A stretch of DNA of 64,000 nt from Sandaracinus sp. (GTDB lineage: Bacteria > Myxococcota_A > Polyangia > Polyangiales > Houyiibacteriaceae), in the NCBI GenBank assembly GCA_002699025.1, contig PABA01000006.1:1-64000 (forward strand). Reading direction: 5' to 3'. Positions 36,622 to 46,244 of this stretch are shown one piece after another. The notes beneath the pieces were generated by a model. That model had not been told where the DNA came from. It saw nothing but the letters and a program-made list of their open reading frames with translations, and did no database searches. Positions within the stretch are counted from its first letter, which is position 1. Every line of letters begins with the position of its first letter. Position numbers and translations under genes: made by a program.

Positions 36622-36740
36622 CGCTGTTCGCTCTGTAGCACCATCCTTCCACTGCATTCAGCACGCTCTTGAGTCAGGCCACCACCACGGGCGCCCTCCA
36701 GCGGCACCGCGCCATCAGCCAGGGCAGCCCTTTCGTATCC

Positions 36741-38120
36741 ATGAGCGGAATGGCGCGCGGAGCCGTTCTCGCGCTCTTCCTTGGCTATTACGTCGTCGTC
36801 GTATTCCTTTGCTATCGAAACCAAGTCCCGAACGGTGCGAGCATCCTGCTCGCTCTGGGCCTCAACCTCCTCACGTTCGCCCTTCCGCTGATGTTCTACC
36901 GGCAGGGCTGGGGATGGTTCCACCCGCTCGTCTTCGCCTCGCTCTGGCGCGTGATGAAGATGCTCCCGCGCAAACTGCCCACGTTCGTGCACGGCCTCAC
37001 GTGGCACCGAGCCTTGCCCGAGTACTCGCCCAGCGAGCTGAACCAGCTCGTCGCCCAGGACCTGCTGCTGGAAGCACTTGGGGTGCTCTGCGCCTTCGTG
37101 GCGTTCATGGCGATGCCCCGCCCCCCGGTGCCGTCCCTCAGGCTGGCGCTTCCCAGGCGCCACACGGGGATCTGGGTCGCGATGGCGTTCGCAGGAGGGG
37201 TGGTCACCCTATACCTCATCGCCCGCGGAGGCCTTCTCTCCCACTTCTCTCAGACCGCCCGCAGCCGCCATGTGGGCCTCGCTGGCCAGATTTACATCAC
37301 TCGCCTGGTCGCCTTCGGCTTCGTGGCGCTCTGGTACTGGCTGGCCTACTGGCGCAACTCGGCTCGCGACCTTCGCTTTTGGGTCGCGGCCCTCATCTTC
37401 GCGTTCCTTTCGTTCGCGCTGACGGGGAGCCGCGGGAGCATCGTATCCATCGCCATGGTCGGGCTCGTCGTCGTGTTCATGCGTGACCGACGGATCCGCG
37501 TGGGGAGGGTCGCGCTCGCCGCCTTCGCAGCCATTTACGTCATCGGTGTCCTGGGACCGCTCCGGCGGTCGGCCTTCCGTGACGGCGAGTTCAGCCTGGA
37601 GAACGTCCGGAGCGTGGATCTCGACGAGGGACTGGAAGGGGGAGGCGACGAGATCGTCACCCGCGCGAACAACAACAACGCGACGCTCGCCATCCTCGCC
37701 CGCGTGCCCGAGCGCGTCGACTTGCTCTACGGCAGCTCGTACGTCGCGCTCTTCACGGCGCCCATTCCCAGAGCCTTGTGGGCCGGAAAGCCGGGCTTCA
37801 CCGGAGGCCGTGTGGGCAAGGCGTTCTACGGCACGACGGGCGGGGTCCCGCCAGGCGCAGTCGGCGAGGCCTACTGGAACTTCCACATCCCGGGTATCGT
37901 CCTCGTCTTCTGCCTGTTCGGCGCGTTCCAGAGGTGGATCGCCGACACCGTCGCAGCATACGACGCGCACCCATCACTCATCCCGATGTACGCCATGTGC
38001 CTAACCATGTTCCAGTCTCCGGTTGTCATGGGGTTCGTCTACCTGGTCAGCCACATCGTGATCGCCCTGATCGTCGTCTGGAGCATGGGAACGCTAGGGC
38101 ATCGAGGACCACGAACATGA
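36741..38120 (+). CDS. wzy: oligosaccharide repeat-unit polymerase (Wzy-like)
   Basis: A 459-residue integral membrane protein with about ten hydrophobic segments. The motif LTGSRGSIVSIAMVGLVVVF and the C-terminal ALWAGKPGFTGGRVGKAFYG, PPGAVGEAYWNFHIPGIVL are typical of O-antigen/oligosaccharide polymerases of the EpsG/Wzy kind. It would join lipid-linked repeat units at the periplasmic face. The start is uncertain: the ATG at 36741 is used, with a TTG at 36669 in frame. Its stop overlaps the next gene (ATGA). Confidence 0.82.
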   Translation: MSGMARGAVLALFLGYYVVVVFLCYRNQVPNGASILLALGLNLLTFALPLMFYRQGWGWFHPLVFASLWRVMKMLPRKLPTFVHGLTWHRALPEYSPSELNQLVAQDLLLEALGVLCAFVAFMAMPRPPVPSLRLALPRRHTGIWVAMAFAGGVVTLYLIARGGLLSHFSQTARSRHVGLAGQIYITRLVAFGFVALWYWLAYWRNSARDLRFWVAALIFAFLSFALTGSRGSIVSIAMVGLVVVFMRDRRIRVGRVALAAFAAIYVIGVLGPLRRSAFRDGEFSLENVRSVDLDEGLEGGGDEIVTRANNNNATLAILARVPERVDLLYGSSYVALFTAPIPRALWAGKPGFTGGRVGKAFYGTTGGVPPGAVGEAYWNFHIPGIVLVFCLFGAFQRWIADTVAAYDAHPSLIPMYAMCLTMFQSPVVMGFVYLVSHIVIALIVVWSMGTLGHRGPRT

Positions 38121-39058
38121 GCTCACCTGCGCTCGTATCCATCGTTGGCGTGAGCCGGAGCGGGACCACGCTCATGCGCAATGTGCTGAACCGCTCGAGC
38201 AGTGTCGCGGTCGCGTCGGAAAACTACTTCCTGGGCCACCTCGTGAAGAGCCAGGGCATGCGCCGCATCCTGTGCGATCGCTTCTCCTTGGCGAACGATG
38301 ATGACCTCCGACTACTCGTCGACTTCATCTACTCGGGGGAGTTCAGGCAAGTCACCTGGCAGAAGAACTGGGGCTACTGGCGGTGGCTCCGCGACAACGT
38401 CAGCCGCGAGAACCTCGTTCGCCGACTCACGCGCTCCGACCGGACCGAGCGCGCGCTCTTCCTGGCGCTGGTGGGTGCCTACGCGGAGGCACAGGGAAAG
38501 CCCATCCTCGGCGAGAAGACACCTTCCCACTTCCGCTACCTCGACCAGCTGTTCGACTGGTTCCCGGATGCCAAGGTGGTCCACATGGTGAGAGACCCAC
38601 GCGGCAATTGGTGGTCCGAGTGGCGAAGGCGCGGCCGACAGAAGCCGCATGAGCTGCCGGGCCCGTATCGCCTCGCCAAGCGCACCGACACGAGTCTGAA
38701 GGCCCTCATCACTGCGGTAGTCACCTACGCCTGGGGGGAGGCGATGCGTGCTCGGGCTTGGGCTCGGCGCGAGGTTCCGCGCTCCTATCTGGTGGTCCGC
38801 TTCGAGGATCTGGTGGCGGCGCAAGGCCGTGAGATCCGCCGGATATGCCGGTTCCTCGACATCCCCTTCGAGCCGCAGATGCTCGACCAAGAGGTCGTCA
38901 GTCGTGGCCACAAGCAGGGCATGAAGGGCTTCGACCGGGAGGCAGCGAAGCGGTGGAAAGAGGGAATCGATCCCTGGGTAGACCGCTGGTTCAGCACGGT
39001 CTTCCGCCACCCCTTGAACGACCTGGGCTATCTCGGAAACGAGGGAGACAACGCATGA
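38117..39058 (+). CDS. sulfotransferase, second of four
   Basis: A 313-residue sulfotransferase. The PAPS loop is GVSRSGTTLMRNVLN and the 3'-phosphate site is VHMVRDPRGNWWSEWRR; LGEKTPSHFRYLDQLFDWFP and RFEDLVAAQGREIRRICRFL complete the family pattern. It lies between and is coupled to (ATGA on both sides) the polymerase and the priming transferase, a strong sign that sulfation belongs to polymer synthesis. Confidence 0.9.
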   Translation: MSSPALVSIVGVSRSGTTLMRNVLNRSSSVAVASENYFLGHLVKSQGMRRILCDRFSLANDDDLRLLVDFIYSGEFRQVTWQKNWGYWRWLRDNVSRENLVRRLTRSDRTERALFLALVGAYAEAQGKPILGEKTPSHFRYLDQLFDWFPDAKVVHMVRDPRGNWWSEWRRRGRQKPHELPGPYRLAKRTDTSLKALITAVVTYAWGEAMRARAWARREVPRSYLVVRFEDLVAAQGREIRRICRFLDIPFEPQMLDQEVVSRGHKQGMKGFDREAAKRWKEGIDPWVDRWFSTVFRHPLNDLGYLGNEGDNA

Positions 39059-40503
39059 AGTCCTCCATCGTTACCTTCGTCATCGCGGCGGCCATCGCGT
39101 CGGTGCTCACGCCTGTGGTCATCCGGCTCGCCCGGCGACTGGGCGCCGTCGACATCGGAGGGGGTCGGCGCGTCCACCAGGGCCAGATCCCCAGGCTCGG
39201 TGGCATCGCCGTTGGCGTTGCCTTCTTCGCCGCAGTCGCCGTCCCCGGTCTCCTCGAGAGCGCGATCGGTCGCCGTTTCTTCGGCGAAGTGGATATCCTC
39301 ATCGCTATCGGCGGCGGGGGCCTCTTGATGCTCGGCACGGGCATGGTCGATGACGTCCGAGGCGTGCGGGCCTGGCAGAAGCTCTTGCTTCAGGTAGGCG
39401 CAGCTTCCCTCGCATACGGACTCGGCCTTCGGATCGACGCGATCACGCTGCCCATGATCGGCAAGCTGGAGTTGGGGCTGCTCGCCTACCCCGCGACCGT
39501 CTTCTGGGTCGTCGGAATCGTGAACGCCATCAACCTGATCGACGGGCTCGACGGGCTCGCCGGCGGCGTCGCGTTTTTCGTATGCGTCACCAACTTCGCT
39601 GTCGCCTACCTCAACCACAGCGTGTTCGTGATGCTCCTTTCCGCGGGCCTCGCAGGAGCCATTCTCGGGTTCCTCTTCTACAACTTCAACCCCGCCAGCA
39701 TCTTCATGGGCGACACGGGCAGTCTCTTTCTCGGCTATGTCCTCGCCACGACGTCCATGCTCGGTGCGGCGACCAAGAGTTCGACGACCGTGGCCATCGT
39801 CGTGCCCCTCGTCGCACTAGGCTTACCGGTCCTCGATACGCTCTTCGCGATTTGGCGACGTTGGCTCGAGCGGCGACCCCTATTCTCGGCGGACCGGGGG
39901 CATATCCACCATCGGCTGGTCGACTTGGGTCTGACCCACCGTCGGGCCGTGCTCCTGCTCTACGGGCTGACCATTCTCTTTGCGGTGGGGGCGATCGCCG
40001 TCGCGCTGGGCCGCAGCCTCGAGATCGGCATCGCCCTCGTGCTGCTCTGCGTCGCGCTCGTAGGCATCGTGCGCTTCGTCGGCTACTTCGAGTACATCAG
40101 CCTCCGCCGTCGCGCGTCGCGTCTCACCCCCTTCACGGAGACCCTTCGTGAAGCTGTCCCCGCGATTCTCCGAGATCCGAACAGGCAACCGGATCACCTC
40201 CTCGGCGAGCTTTGTCGTCGCTCCGCGATCGTCGAGTGGGAGGTCAGGCGACAGAAACGCACGCTTCGCCGCCATCGCTGCGAAGGGACGAAGGGGCGGC
40301 GCCGTGACTTCGTTGCAGCCGTGTTCACTCTCGGTGATGGAGAGCTCATCATTCGCTACACGGGCAGCACGGTCTCGCCGGAGGATCGAATCCTCTTGCA
40401 GCTCGTGGCCGACACCCTCGACCCAGATTGGGTTTCGTCACTATCGGCCAGCGCCGCCCACGCCTCGGGCGAGTTCGCCGCGAGCGCGGCGGACGGGAGC
40501 TGA
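39055..40503 (+). CDS. polyprenyl-phosphate sugar-1-phosphate transferase (WecA/TagO/MraY family)
   Basis: A 482-residue membrane enzyme that should start the repeat unit by transferring a HexNAc-1-phosphate to undecaprenyl phosphate. It has about ten membrane helices, the Mg-binding DDVRG motif, NAINLIDGLDGLAGG (from residue 157), FMGDTGSLFLGY and the His-rich GHIHHRL loop. A hydrophilic C-terminal extension of about 130 residues (RRSAIVEWEVRRQKRTLRRH onward) is absent from plain WecA. Coupled to the sulfotransferase upstream. Confidence 0.92.
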   Translation: MKSSIVTFVIAAAIASVLTPVVIRLARRLGAVDIGGGRRVHQGQIPRLGGIAVGVAFFAAVAVPGLLESAIGRRFFGEVDILIAIGGGGLLMLGTGMVDDVRGVRAWQKLLLQVGAASLAYGLGLRIDAITLPMIGKLELGLLAYPATVFWVVGIVNAINLIDGLDGLAGGVAFFVCVTNFAVAYLNHSVFVMLLSAGLAGAILGFLFYNFNPASIFMGDTGSLFLGYVLATTSMLGAATKSSTTVAIVVPLVALGLPVLDTLFAIWRRWLERRPLFSADRGHIHHRLVDLGLTHRRAVLLLYGLTILFAVGAIAVALGRSLEIGIALVLLCVALVGIVRFVGYFEYISLRRRASRLTPFTETLREAVPAILRDPNRQPDHLLGELCRRSAIVEWEVRRQKRTLRRHRCEGTKGRRRDFVAAVFTLGDGELIIRYTGSTVSPEDRILLQLVADTLDPDWVSSLSASAAHASGEFAASAADGS

Positions 40504-40506
40504 GCG

Positions 40507-42903
40507 CTGACGCACGCGATCCGAGCGCGGGCCGCCCTATTCGTCCCGCTCGCCCTCGGCCCACTCCTGCTCGCTGGCGCTCCTGCGTGGGCCACGGTTG
40601 TCATCGCAGGGCTGGGGTTGATGGCGTTCGCCGTGGTGGCCCAAACGTCGGGCATCACACGACCCGGACCGATCGGCGCGCTGCTCCTCACGGGTTTGGG
40701 GCTGACGGCCCTTCAGGCAGTCCCGCTCCCCACCCCACTCGTCGAATGGCTCCAGCCCCACGCCGTGCAGCACACCACGGAAAGCGCCCGGCTGCTCGGA
40801 AGTGAGCCGCCCGCCTTCGTGGCGCTCTCGCTCGCGCCCATTGCCAGCTGGACCGCGCTCCTCCGAGGTGTCGCCTGCGCGGCGGTCTACGCCGCAAGCT
40901 GCAGCGTAGCGCGTCGACTCGGTCGCCGCGCCGTCCTCGAGCTCACGAGCGCCGCGGTGGGTGTGACGGCGCTGGTCATCGGCGCGCACGCAGCAGCTGG
41001 CACCGAGCTCGTCTACGGCGTCTATGACCCCATCTACGTCCAGCCTCGACTGGTGGGACCCGTGCTCAACGGCAACCACCTCTCCGGGCTCATGGTGCTC
41101 GGTGCCGTGACTTCGTTTTGGCTCTCCACCACCTCCGAGGGACGCTCGCAGCGGGTCGCCTGGCTCGGGCTGTGCCTGCTGGAGGCGGCCTTCGCGCTCT
41201 ATACGCTGAGCCGCGGGGGAGCCGCCGCGCTCGGCCTGGCATTCTTCCTCCTCGCCGGCCTGTCGCTGCGGTCGCGGAGTCGTGTTCGCTCTCGGCAGCG
41301 GGTCGCGCTGACGTGGACGGTCGCCGTGCTCATCATCGGCGGCGCCGTCATCGTGGACTGGGCTTCGTCGGACCTTCGCACACAGTTCGAATCGGGCCCC
41401 TATGAGAAGCACGAGCTCGCCCTCGAGGGCGTGCAGGTTGCCCTCGCCCACCCGTTGCTAGGCGTCGGACGCGGAGCCTACGCGGTAGGCGTCGCTGAGC
41501 TGCACGGGGGGCTACGGAGGGCGACCCACCCTGAGAACATCATTGCCCAACACGTGGCGGAGTGGGGCATCTTCGGCGCGGTGTTCCTCCTCGGGGTCGC
41601 CGCCGAGCTCATCCGACGGGCCCTCCGCACGCGTAGCAGCGCCGTGGCCGCCGCTACGGCGGGCCTCGTCGCCGTTTCCGCCCAGAATCTGGCCGACTTC
41701 AGCCTGGAGATGACCGGCATCGCGATCGTGGTCATGGCCGCGCTCGCCATCGTGACCCGCCCTGAGGAAGAAATCCGCGTTCCGAGGCGACCCATGGTGC
41801 TGGTGGGAGCACTGGCCGCGAGTGGCCTTCTCGGTACCGCGGCGTGGAGCTCCCTGTTCCATGACGCCACGCGCACGCAGCTCGCGCTCGAGATGGGGCT
41901 GACGCGCGGCGACTGGCAGCGGGTGATTGATGATGCAGAAGACGCCATCGCGCGCCACCCGGCAGAGCCGGCCTTTCCGCTCCTGCTCGGCACAGCCCTC
42001 GCCCGGCGCGCCGACGCGAGTGCCCTTCCCGCGCTCAATCGCGCCATGGTGCTCGCTCCACGCTGGCCCCAGCCGCACATCGAGGCCGCACGGGTGTTGA
42101 GCGCGCTGGGACGAACTGACCAAGCTCTCCTGGAGCTCCGCGCCGGTGCCGAGCGCGATCCCGAGATGACCGCCCCGTTCGTGTGCGCCCTCGTGGGAAG
42201 CTCGGACACGCAGCGCGCCTGGCGGGCCATCCCGGAAGCGGGCATCACCCGTTCGCAGACCTTGAACCTCGTGGCGGGCTGCCTACCGGAGAATGACGCC
42301 GTGGCCGCTCGCATGGACGACGAGATACTCCGGCGTCACCCTGGTCATGTCCATGCTGGGCTTCGACGCGCGGCTCGCCTCGAGGGCGCCGCGCGCACCG
42401 AGGCGCTCGAGACGCTCATCGGAGCACACCCGGAAGACGAGCGCGCTTGGCGGCAGCTCGCGCGGGCCCACGCCGATCTGAACGCATTCGCAGCGGTGGT
42501 CGAGGTGACGGAGCAGGCTCGAGATGCCATCGGTCCTGACGGGACCCTCTTGGCCCTCGAAGCGCGGGCGTTGGCCGCCCTCGGCCGAGAGGCCGCCGCG
42601 CGGCGGGCGGTCGACGACCTTCGGGGGCTCGGGGGGATCTCCGCGGAGCGCATGACGAGCACCTACCTCGTCGAGGCCGATGTGGAAGAGATGCTGGGCA
42701 ACCCGGCCCGGGCACTTCGAGCAGTCGAGCAAGCGGAGCGTCTCGACCCATCACCGCAGGTGCTCCGGCGCCTCATCGACCTCTCACGCGAGGTCGGCGA
42801 CGAGCGGCGCGGGTACGCTGCCCGGGCGAAGCTCTGTCGCCTCCACGACGAAGAGGCCGCCTGCAGGGCGGTGAATGCCGTGGCACGGCCAGGACACCAG
42901 TGA
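40507..42903 (+). CDS. O-antigen ligase/polymerase-like membrane protein with TPR tail
   Basis: About 798 residues if translation starts at the CTG at 40507, 3 bp after the preceding stop. Homologous-looking sequence (ALFVPLALGPLLLAGAPAWA) begins there, well before the first conventional starts (TTG 40618, ATG 40621). About 11 membrane segments include LVGPVLNGNHLSGLMVLGAV and LYTLSRGGAAALGLAFFLLA, and the Wzy_C-type ALAHPLLGVGRGAYAVGVAE. The last 330 residues are periplasmic TPR-like helices (FPLLLGTALARRADASALPA and others). It could be a second polymerase or a ligase. Confidence 0.82.
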   Translation: MTHAIRARAALFVPLALGPLLLAGAPAWATVVIAGLGLMAFAVVAQTSGITRPGPIGALLLTGLGLTALQAVPLPTPLVEWLQPHAVQHTTESARLLGSEPPAFVALSLAPIASWTALLRGVACAAVYAASCSVARRLGRRAVLELTSAAVGVTALVIGAHAAAGTELVYGVYDPIYVQPRLVGPVLNGNHLSGLMVLGAVTSFWLSTTSEGRSQRVAWLGLCLLEAAFALYTLSRGGAAALGLAFFLLAGLSLRSRSRVRSRQRVALTWTVAVLIIGGAVIVDWASSDLRTQFESGPYEKHELALEGVQVALAHPLLGVGRGAYAVGVAELHGGLRRATHPENIIAQHVAEWGIFGAVFLLGVAAELIRRALRTRSSAVAAATAGLVAVSAQNLADFSLEMTGIAIVVMAALAIVTRPEEEIRVPRRPMVLVGALAASGLLGTAAWSSLFHDATRTQLALEMGLTRGDWQRVIDDAEDAIARHPAEPAFPLLLGTALARRADASALPALNRAMVLAPRWPQPHIEAARVLSALGRTDQALLELRAGAERDPEMTAPFVCALVGSSDTQRAWRAIPEAGITRSQTLNLVAGCLPENDAVAARMDDEILRRHPGHVHAGLRRAARLEGAARTEALETLIGAHPEDERAWRQLARAHADLNAFAAVVEVTEQARDAIGPDGTLLALEARALAALGREAAARRAVDDLRGLGGISAERMTSTYLVEADVEEMLGNPARALRAVEQAERLDPSPQVLRRLIDLSREVGDERRGYAARAKLCRLHDEEAACRAVNAVARPGHQ

Positions 42904-42918
42904 TAGAGGACCTCTGCA

Positions 42919-45144
42919 GTGAGTGACGTATCGCACCTTCGAGAAGTCGGCCCGGAGCCGGCCCGGACGGCCGATCCGCCCGTGAACGTGCGTGAGCTGC
43001 TCGCCACCGTCGCCGAGCGGAAGTGGCTCATCCTGGGGGTGGCGTCCATCGTCGCCTTGCTCGCACTCTTCTGGACCCTTCGACAGCCCAAGATCTTCGA
43101 GGCCGAGTGCACGTTGGAATACGACCCGACTCCTCCCCGCCCCCTCGGCGCCGAAGTTCACGACGTCGCCGATCCGGTCGGGAGCTATTGGGCGAGCGTC
43201 GAGTACTTCCGAACCCAGAACGAAATCCTCCAGTCCCGCTCCGTGGCCGAGCGCGCCGTCCGCGAGCTCGGACTGCATCGAGACCCAGGCTTCGTGGGAG
43301 TGCCGGAGGAAGAGCGTGACGGGTGGCGAGGCATCAGCGTCGAACTGGCAGCCGACCGACTACGCAGCCGGCTCGCCGTCGAGCAGGAGCAGGAGACCCG
43401 CATCGTCACCGTGAGCTTCCGCGATGAGGACCCGGAGCGGGCGCAGCTCGTGGTGAACACGATCGTGGATGGCTACTTGGAGAAGCTCCTCGAGGACCGG
43501 CTCGGGACTACCGTGAGCGCCCTCGCCTGGCTTCAGGAGCAGCTGGACGACCTCAAGGGCGAGCTCGAAGGCTCCGAGCTCGCTCTTCATCAGTTCAAAC
43601 GCGACAACAACATTCTCTCCGTCTCGCTCGAGGACCGGCAGAACATCATCGCGAACGACATCCGACAGTTCAGCCAAGCGCTCACGGAGACCCGAGCTCG
43701 CCGTATCGAGCTGCAGGCTCGACTCGGTGTGCTCAGGAGGGCCACAGAGGATCCCGAGATCGCTTCGACCGTTCTCGAGCAGAACGAGACACTGGGCACC
43801 CTACGGACCGAGCTCCAGCGACTCCAATCGCAGCGGGCCTCCGAGAACGTGTCGCGGGGCACGAACCACCCCATGGTTCGGGAGCTGACGGCCCAAATCG
43901 AGGTCCTCGAAGAGAAGATCGCCGAGGAGATCGCGCGCGTCACGGCGAGCGTCGCGGGCGATTTGGCCGAGGTTCGACGCACAGAGACCGGCCTCGGCCA
44001 AGCCCTACAGGAAGCCAACGAACGGGGCCTGGACCTCAACTTGTTGGAAATCGAGTACACTCGTCTCCATCGCGAGCGGGAGAACAGCAGCGAGCTCCAT
44101 GAACTCCTCCTCCAGCGCACCGCGCAAACGAATCTGACGAAGGCGATGCGCGTCGACCACGTCCGGGTCGTGGACGAGGCCCTCCTCCCAACGCGTCCGG
44201 TTAGCCCCAAGCTCTCACTCAACCTGGCCGCCGGGACTTTCCTGGGCTTGGTGTTGGGCATCGTCATCGCGCTCGGCATCGACCACATGGATCGGACCAT
44301 TCGGGCGCCGAGCGACATCGAGTCCACCGGCCTCACAGTGCTCGGGGTCGTACCCGCGGCCGCCGAGGAGGGTGCAGCGCGCAAGCGAAAGCGACGGCGG
44401 CGGGTGGCGGGTCCGATGACGGACCGCGACCTCATCGCCTACTCGCACCCGATGTCCTCCATCGCAGAGCACTGCCGGGCCATCCGCACGAACCTGACCT
44501 TCATGTCACCCGAGAAGCCCTTCGAGGTGCTGGTGGTGACGAGCCCGGGACCTCGAGAAGGAAAGACGACCTTCGCGACCAATCTGGCGATCACCCTCGC
44601 TCAGGCCGGCGACCGAGTCCTTCTCATCGACACGGACCTGCGGCGCCCCCGCATCCACAAGACGTTCCACACCAGCCTCGAGCGAGGGGTGACCAGCATC
44701 TTGGTTGGCGAGCACTCGCTCTCGGACGCCGTGCAGGAGACCGAGATTGGCGGCCTGGACGTCCTGGTGGCCGGCCCGGTACCGCCCAACCCGAGCGAGC
44801 TACTTCACGTGACGAGGTTCCGCGATCTTCTGGCCGAGGCCCGCCGACGCTACGACCGCGTGATCCTCGACAGCCCCCCGGTCGGTGCCGTCACGGATGC
44901 CGCGATCATCGCGCCCCGAGTCGACGCCACGGTCGTCGTGGTGCGCGGCCAGCAGACTCACAAGGAGGAGCTCCGCCTCGCCGTGCGCCAGCTCCGGGAT
45001 GTTGGTGCACGAATCGCCGGCGTCGTTCTGAACGACCTCGACGTGTCGCGGCGTTCCTACGGCTACGGCGGCTACTATTACCAACGGAAGGGCTACTATT
45101 CGAGCCGAGATGACGAGCCCAATGAGCTCCACGAGACCGCCTGA
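42919..45144 (+). CDS. wzc: Wzc-type polysaccharide co-polymerase with tyrosine kinase domain
   Basis: A 741-residue inner-membrane protein starting with GTG (AGAGGA at 42905-42910). A Wzz domain with TM1 (LILGVASIVALLALFW, about 38-54), a long periplasmic coiled coil (about 180-420) and TM2 (LAAGTFLGLVLGIVIAL) precede the BY-kinase. Walker A is GPREGKTT (Lys549), Walker A' is VLLIDTDLRRPR and Walker B VILDSPP. The C-terminal Tyr cluster (SYGYGGYYYQRKGYYS) is the autophosphorylation tail. It controls chain length and couples synthesis to export. No Wzb phosphatase is adjacent. Confidence 0.95.
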   Translation: MSDVSHLREVGPEPARTADPPVNVRELLATVAERKWLILGVASIVALLALFWTLRQPKIFEAECTLEYDPTPPRPLGAEVHDVADPVGSYWASVEYFRTQNEILQSRSVAERAVRELGLHRDPGFVGVPEEERDGWRGISVELAADRLRSRLAVEQEQETRIVTVSFRDEDPERAQLVVNTIVDGYLEKLLEDRLGTTVSALAWLQEQLDDLKGELEGSELALHQFKRDNNILSVSLEDRQNIIANDIRQFSQALTETRARRIELQARLGVLRRATEDPEIASTVLEQNETLGTLRTELQRLQSQRASENVSRGTNHPMVRELTAQIEVLEEKIAEEIARVTASVAGDLAEVRRTETGLGQALQEANERGLDLNLLEIEYTRLHRERENSSELHELLLQRTAQTNLTKAMRVDHVRVVDEALLPTRPVSPKLSLNLAAGTFLGLVLGIVIALGIDHMDRTIRAPSDIESTGLTVLGVVPAAAEEGAARKRKRRRRVAGPMTDRDLIAYSHPMSSIAEHCRAIRTNLTFMSPEKPFEVLVVTSPGPREGKTTFATNLAITLAQAGDRVLLIDTDLRRPRIHKTFHTSLERGVTSILVGEHSLSDAVQETEIGGLDVLVAGPVPPNPSELLHVTRFRDLLAEARRRYDRVILDSPPVGAVTDAAIIAPRVDATVVVVRGQQTHKEELRLAVRQLRDVGARIAGVVLNDLDVSRRSYGYGGYYYQRKGYYSSRDDEPNELHETA

Positions 45145-45146
45145 GT

Positions 45147-46244
45147 ATGCGCATCGTGTACTCATCGCTCGCCCATCTTCCCGGCGAGACCGCCAACTCG
45201 GTGCACATCGCACGGATGTGCGACGCCTTCACTTCACTCGGCCACGAGGTCACGCTCGTCGCCGCTCACAGTAGTGAACCCACCACCGTGCGGGAGTTCT
45301 ACGGACTCGACGGCGACTTCGACACCGTCTCACTCGACCCGTGGGATGGTGTCCGGGGCTGGTCTCACGTCGCCGCGGCCAAGACGGCCCTCATCGCTCG
45401 TCGGAGGAAGGCCGACTTCGTGTACGGACGCTTTGCATGGGGGTGCGCCTTGTCTGGAATGGCTGCGGTCCCCTTCGCGGTGGAGTTCCACACCCCCCCC
45501 CCAACCGGCTCATTCGGTCGGCGAGTTCGCTGGGAGAGCGTTCGACGACACCCACTCCTCAGGGCCATGGTGGCAATCACCGAGTCGCTGAAGCGTGACC
45601 TCCATGCGTTGGGGGCCTCAGGCCGAGTCTTGGTCGAGCCCGATGCAGCATCCCCTCCTGGCTCGGCGCCTCCGCTTCGGCTGGAGGGGAGAACGCGGAT
45701 TGGCTACGTAGGTCAGCTGTACCCTGGAAAGGGCATGGACCTGATCGCCCGCCTGGTACGACGCATGCCCGAGTGCGACTTCCACGTCGCCGGGGGGCCC
45801 GAAGACCTGGTTCGTCACTGGTCGGGCGTCCTTGCCGATTGCCCCAACGCCCACTTCCACGGCTTCATCGCGCCACACCAAACGGATCGATTCCGACGAG
45901 GGTGCGACCTCTTGCTCGCCCCCTACAGCGCGAAGGTAGAAGGCTGTGATGGAAAACAGATAGGCCGCTGGATGTCGCCTCTCAAGCTCTTCGAGTACAT
46001 GGCCTCCGGAGTCCCGTTCCTCACCTCCGACTTGCCTGTCTTGCGAGAGGTGCTCTATGGGCCACTTGAGACCGCGCTCTGTGACCCAACCAGTCCCGCG
46101 GATTGGGAACGAAAGGCCCGACTCCTCCTCACCGACCCGGAACGCAGTGCAGCCCTCACAGCCCACGCTCGCGCCAGGGCCAAAGCGCATACCTGGGCAG
46201 CGCGTGCGCAACGAATTCTCGAGTTCTGTCAGCTGTCAGAATGA
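45147..46244 (+). CDS. GT4-like glycosyltransferase
   Basis: A 365-residue GT-B protein starting 2 bp after wzc. It shows VYSSLAHLPGETANSVHIAR, EFHTPPPTGSFGRRVRW, IGYVGQLYPGKGMDLIARLV, FHGFIAPHQTDRFRRGCDLL and PLKLFEYMASGVPFLTSDLP. The donor is unknown. The stop overlaps the next gene (ATGA). A poly-C run in the middle leaves the frame intact. Confidence 0.9.
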   Translation: MRIVYSSLAHLPGETANSVHIARMCDAFTSLGHEVTLVAAHSSEPTTVREFYGLDGDFDTVSLDPWDGVRGWSHVAAAKTALIARRRKADFVYGRFAWGCALSGMAAVPFAVEFHTPPPTGSFGRRVRWESVRRHPLLRAMVAITESLKRDLHALGASGRVLVEPDAASPPGSAPPLRLEGRTRIGYVGQLYPGKGMDLIARLVRRMPECDFHVAGGPEDLVRHWSGVLADCPNAHFHGFIAPHQTDRFRRGCDLLLAPYSAKVEGCDGKQIGRWMSPLKLFEYMASGVPFLTSDLPVLREVLYGPLETALCDPTSPADWERKARLLLTDPERSAALTAHARARAKAHTWAARAQRILEFCQLSE

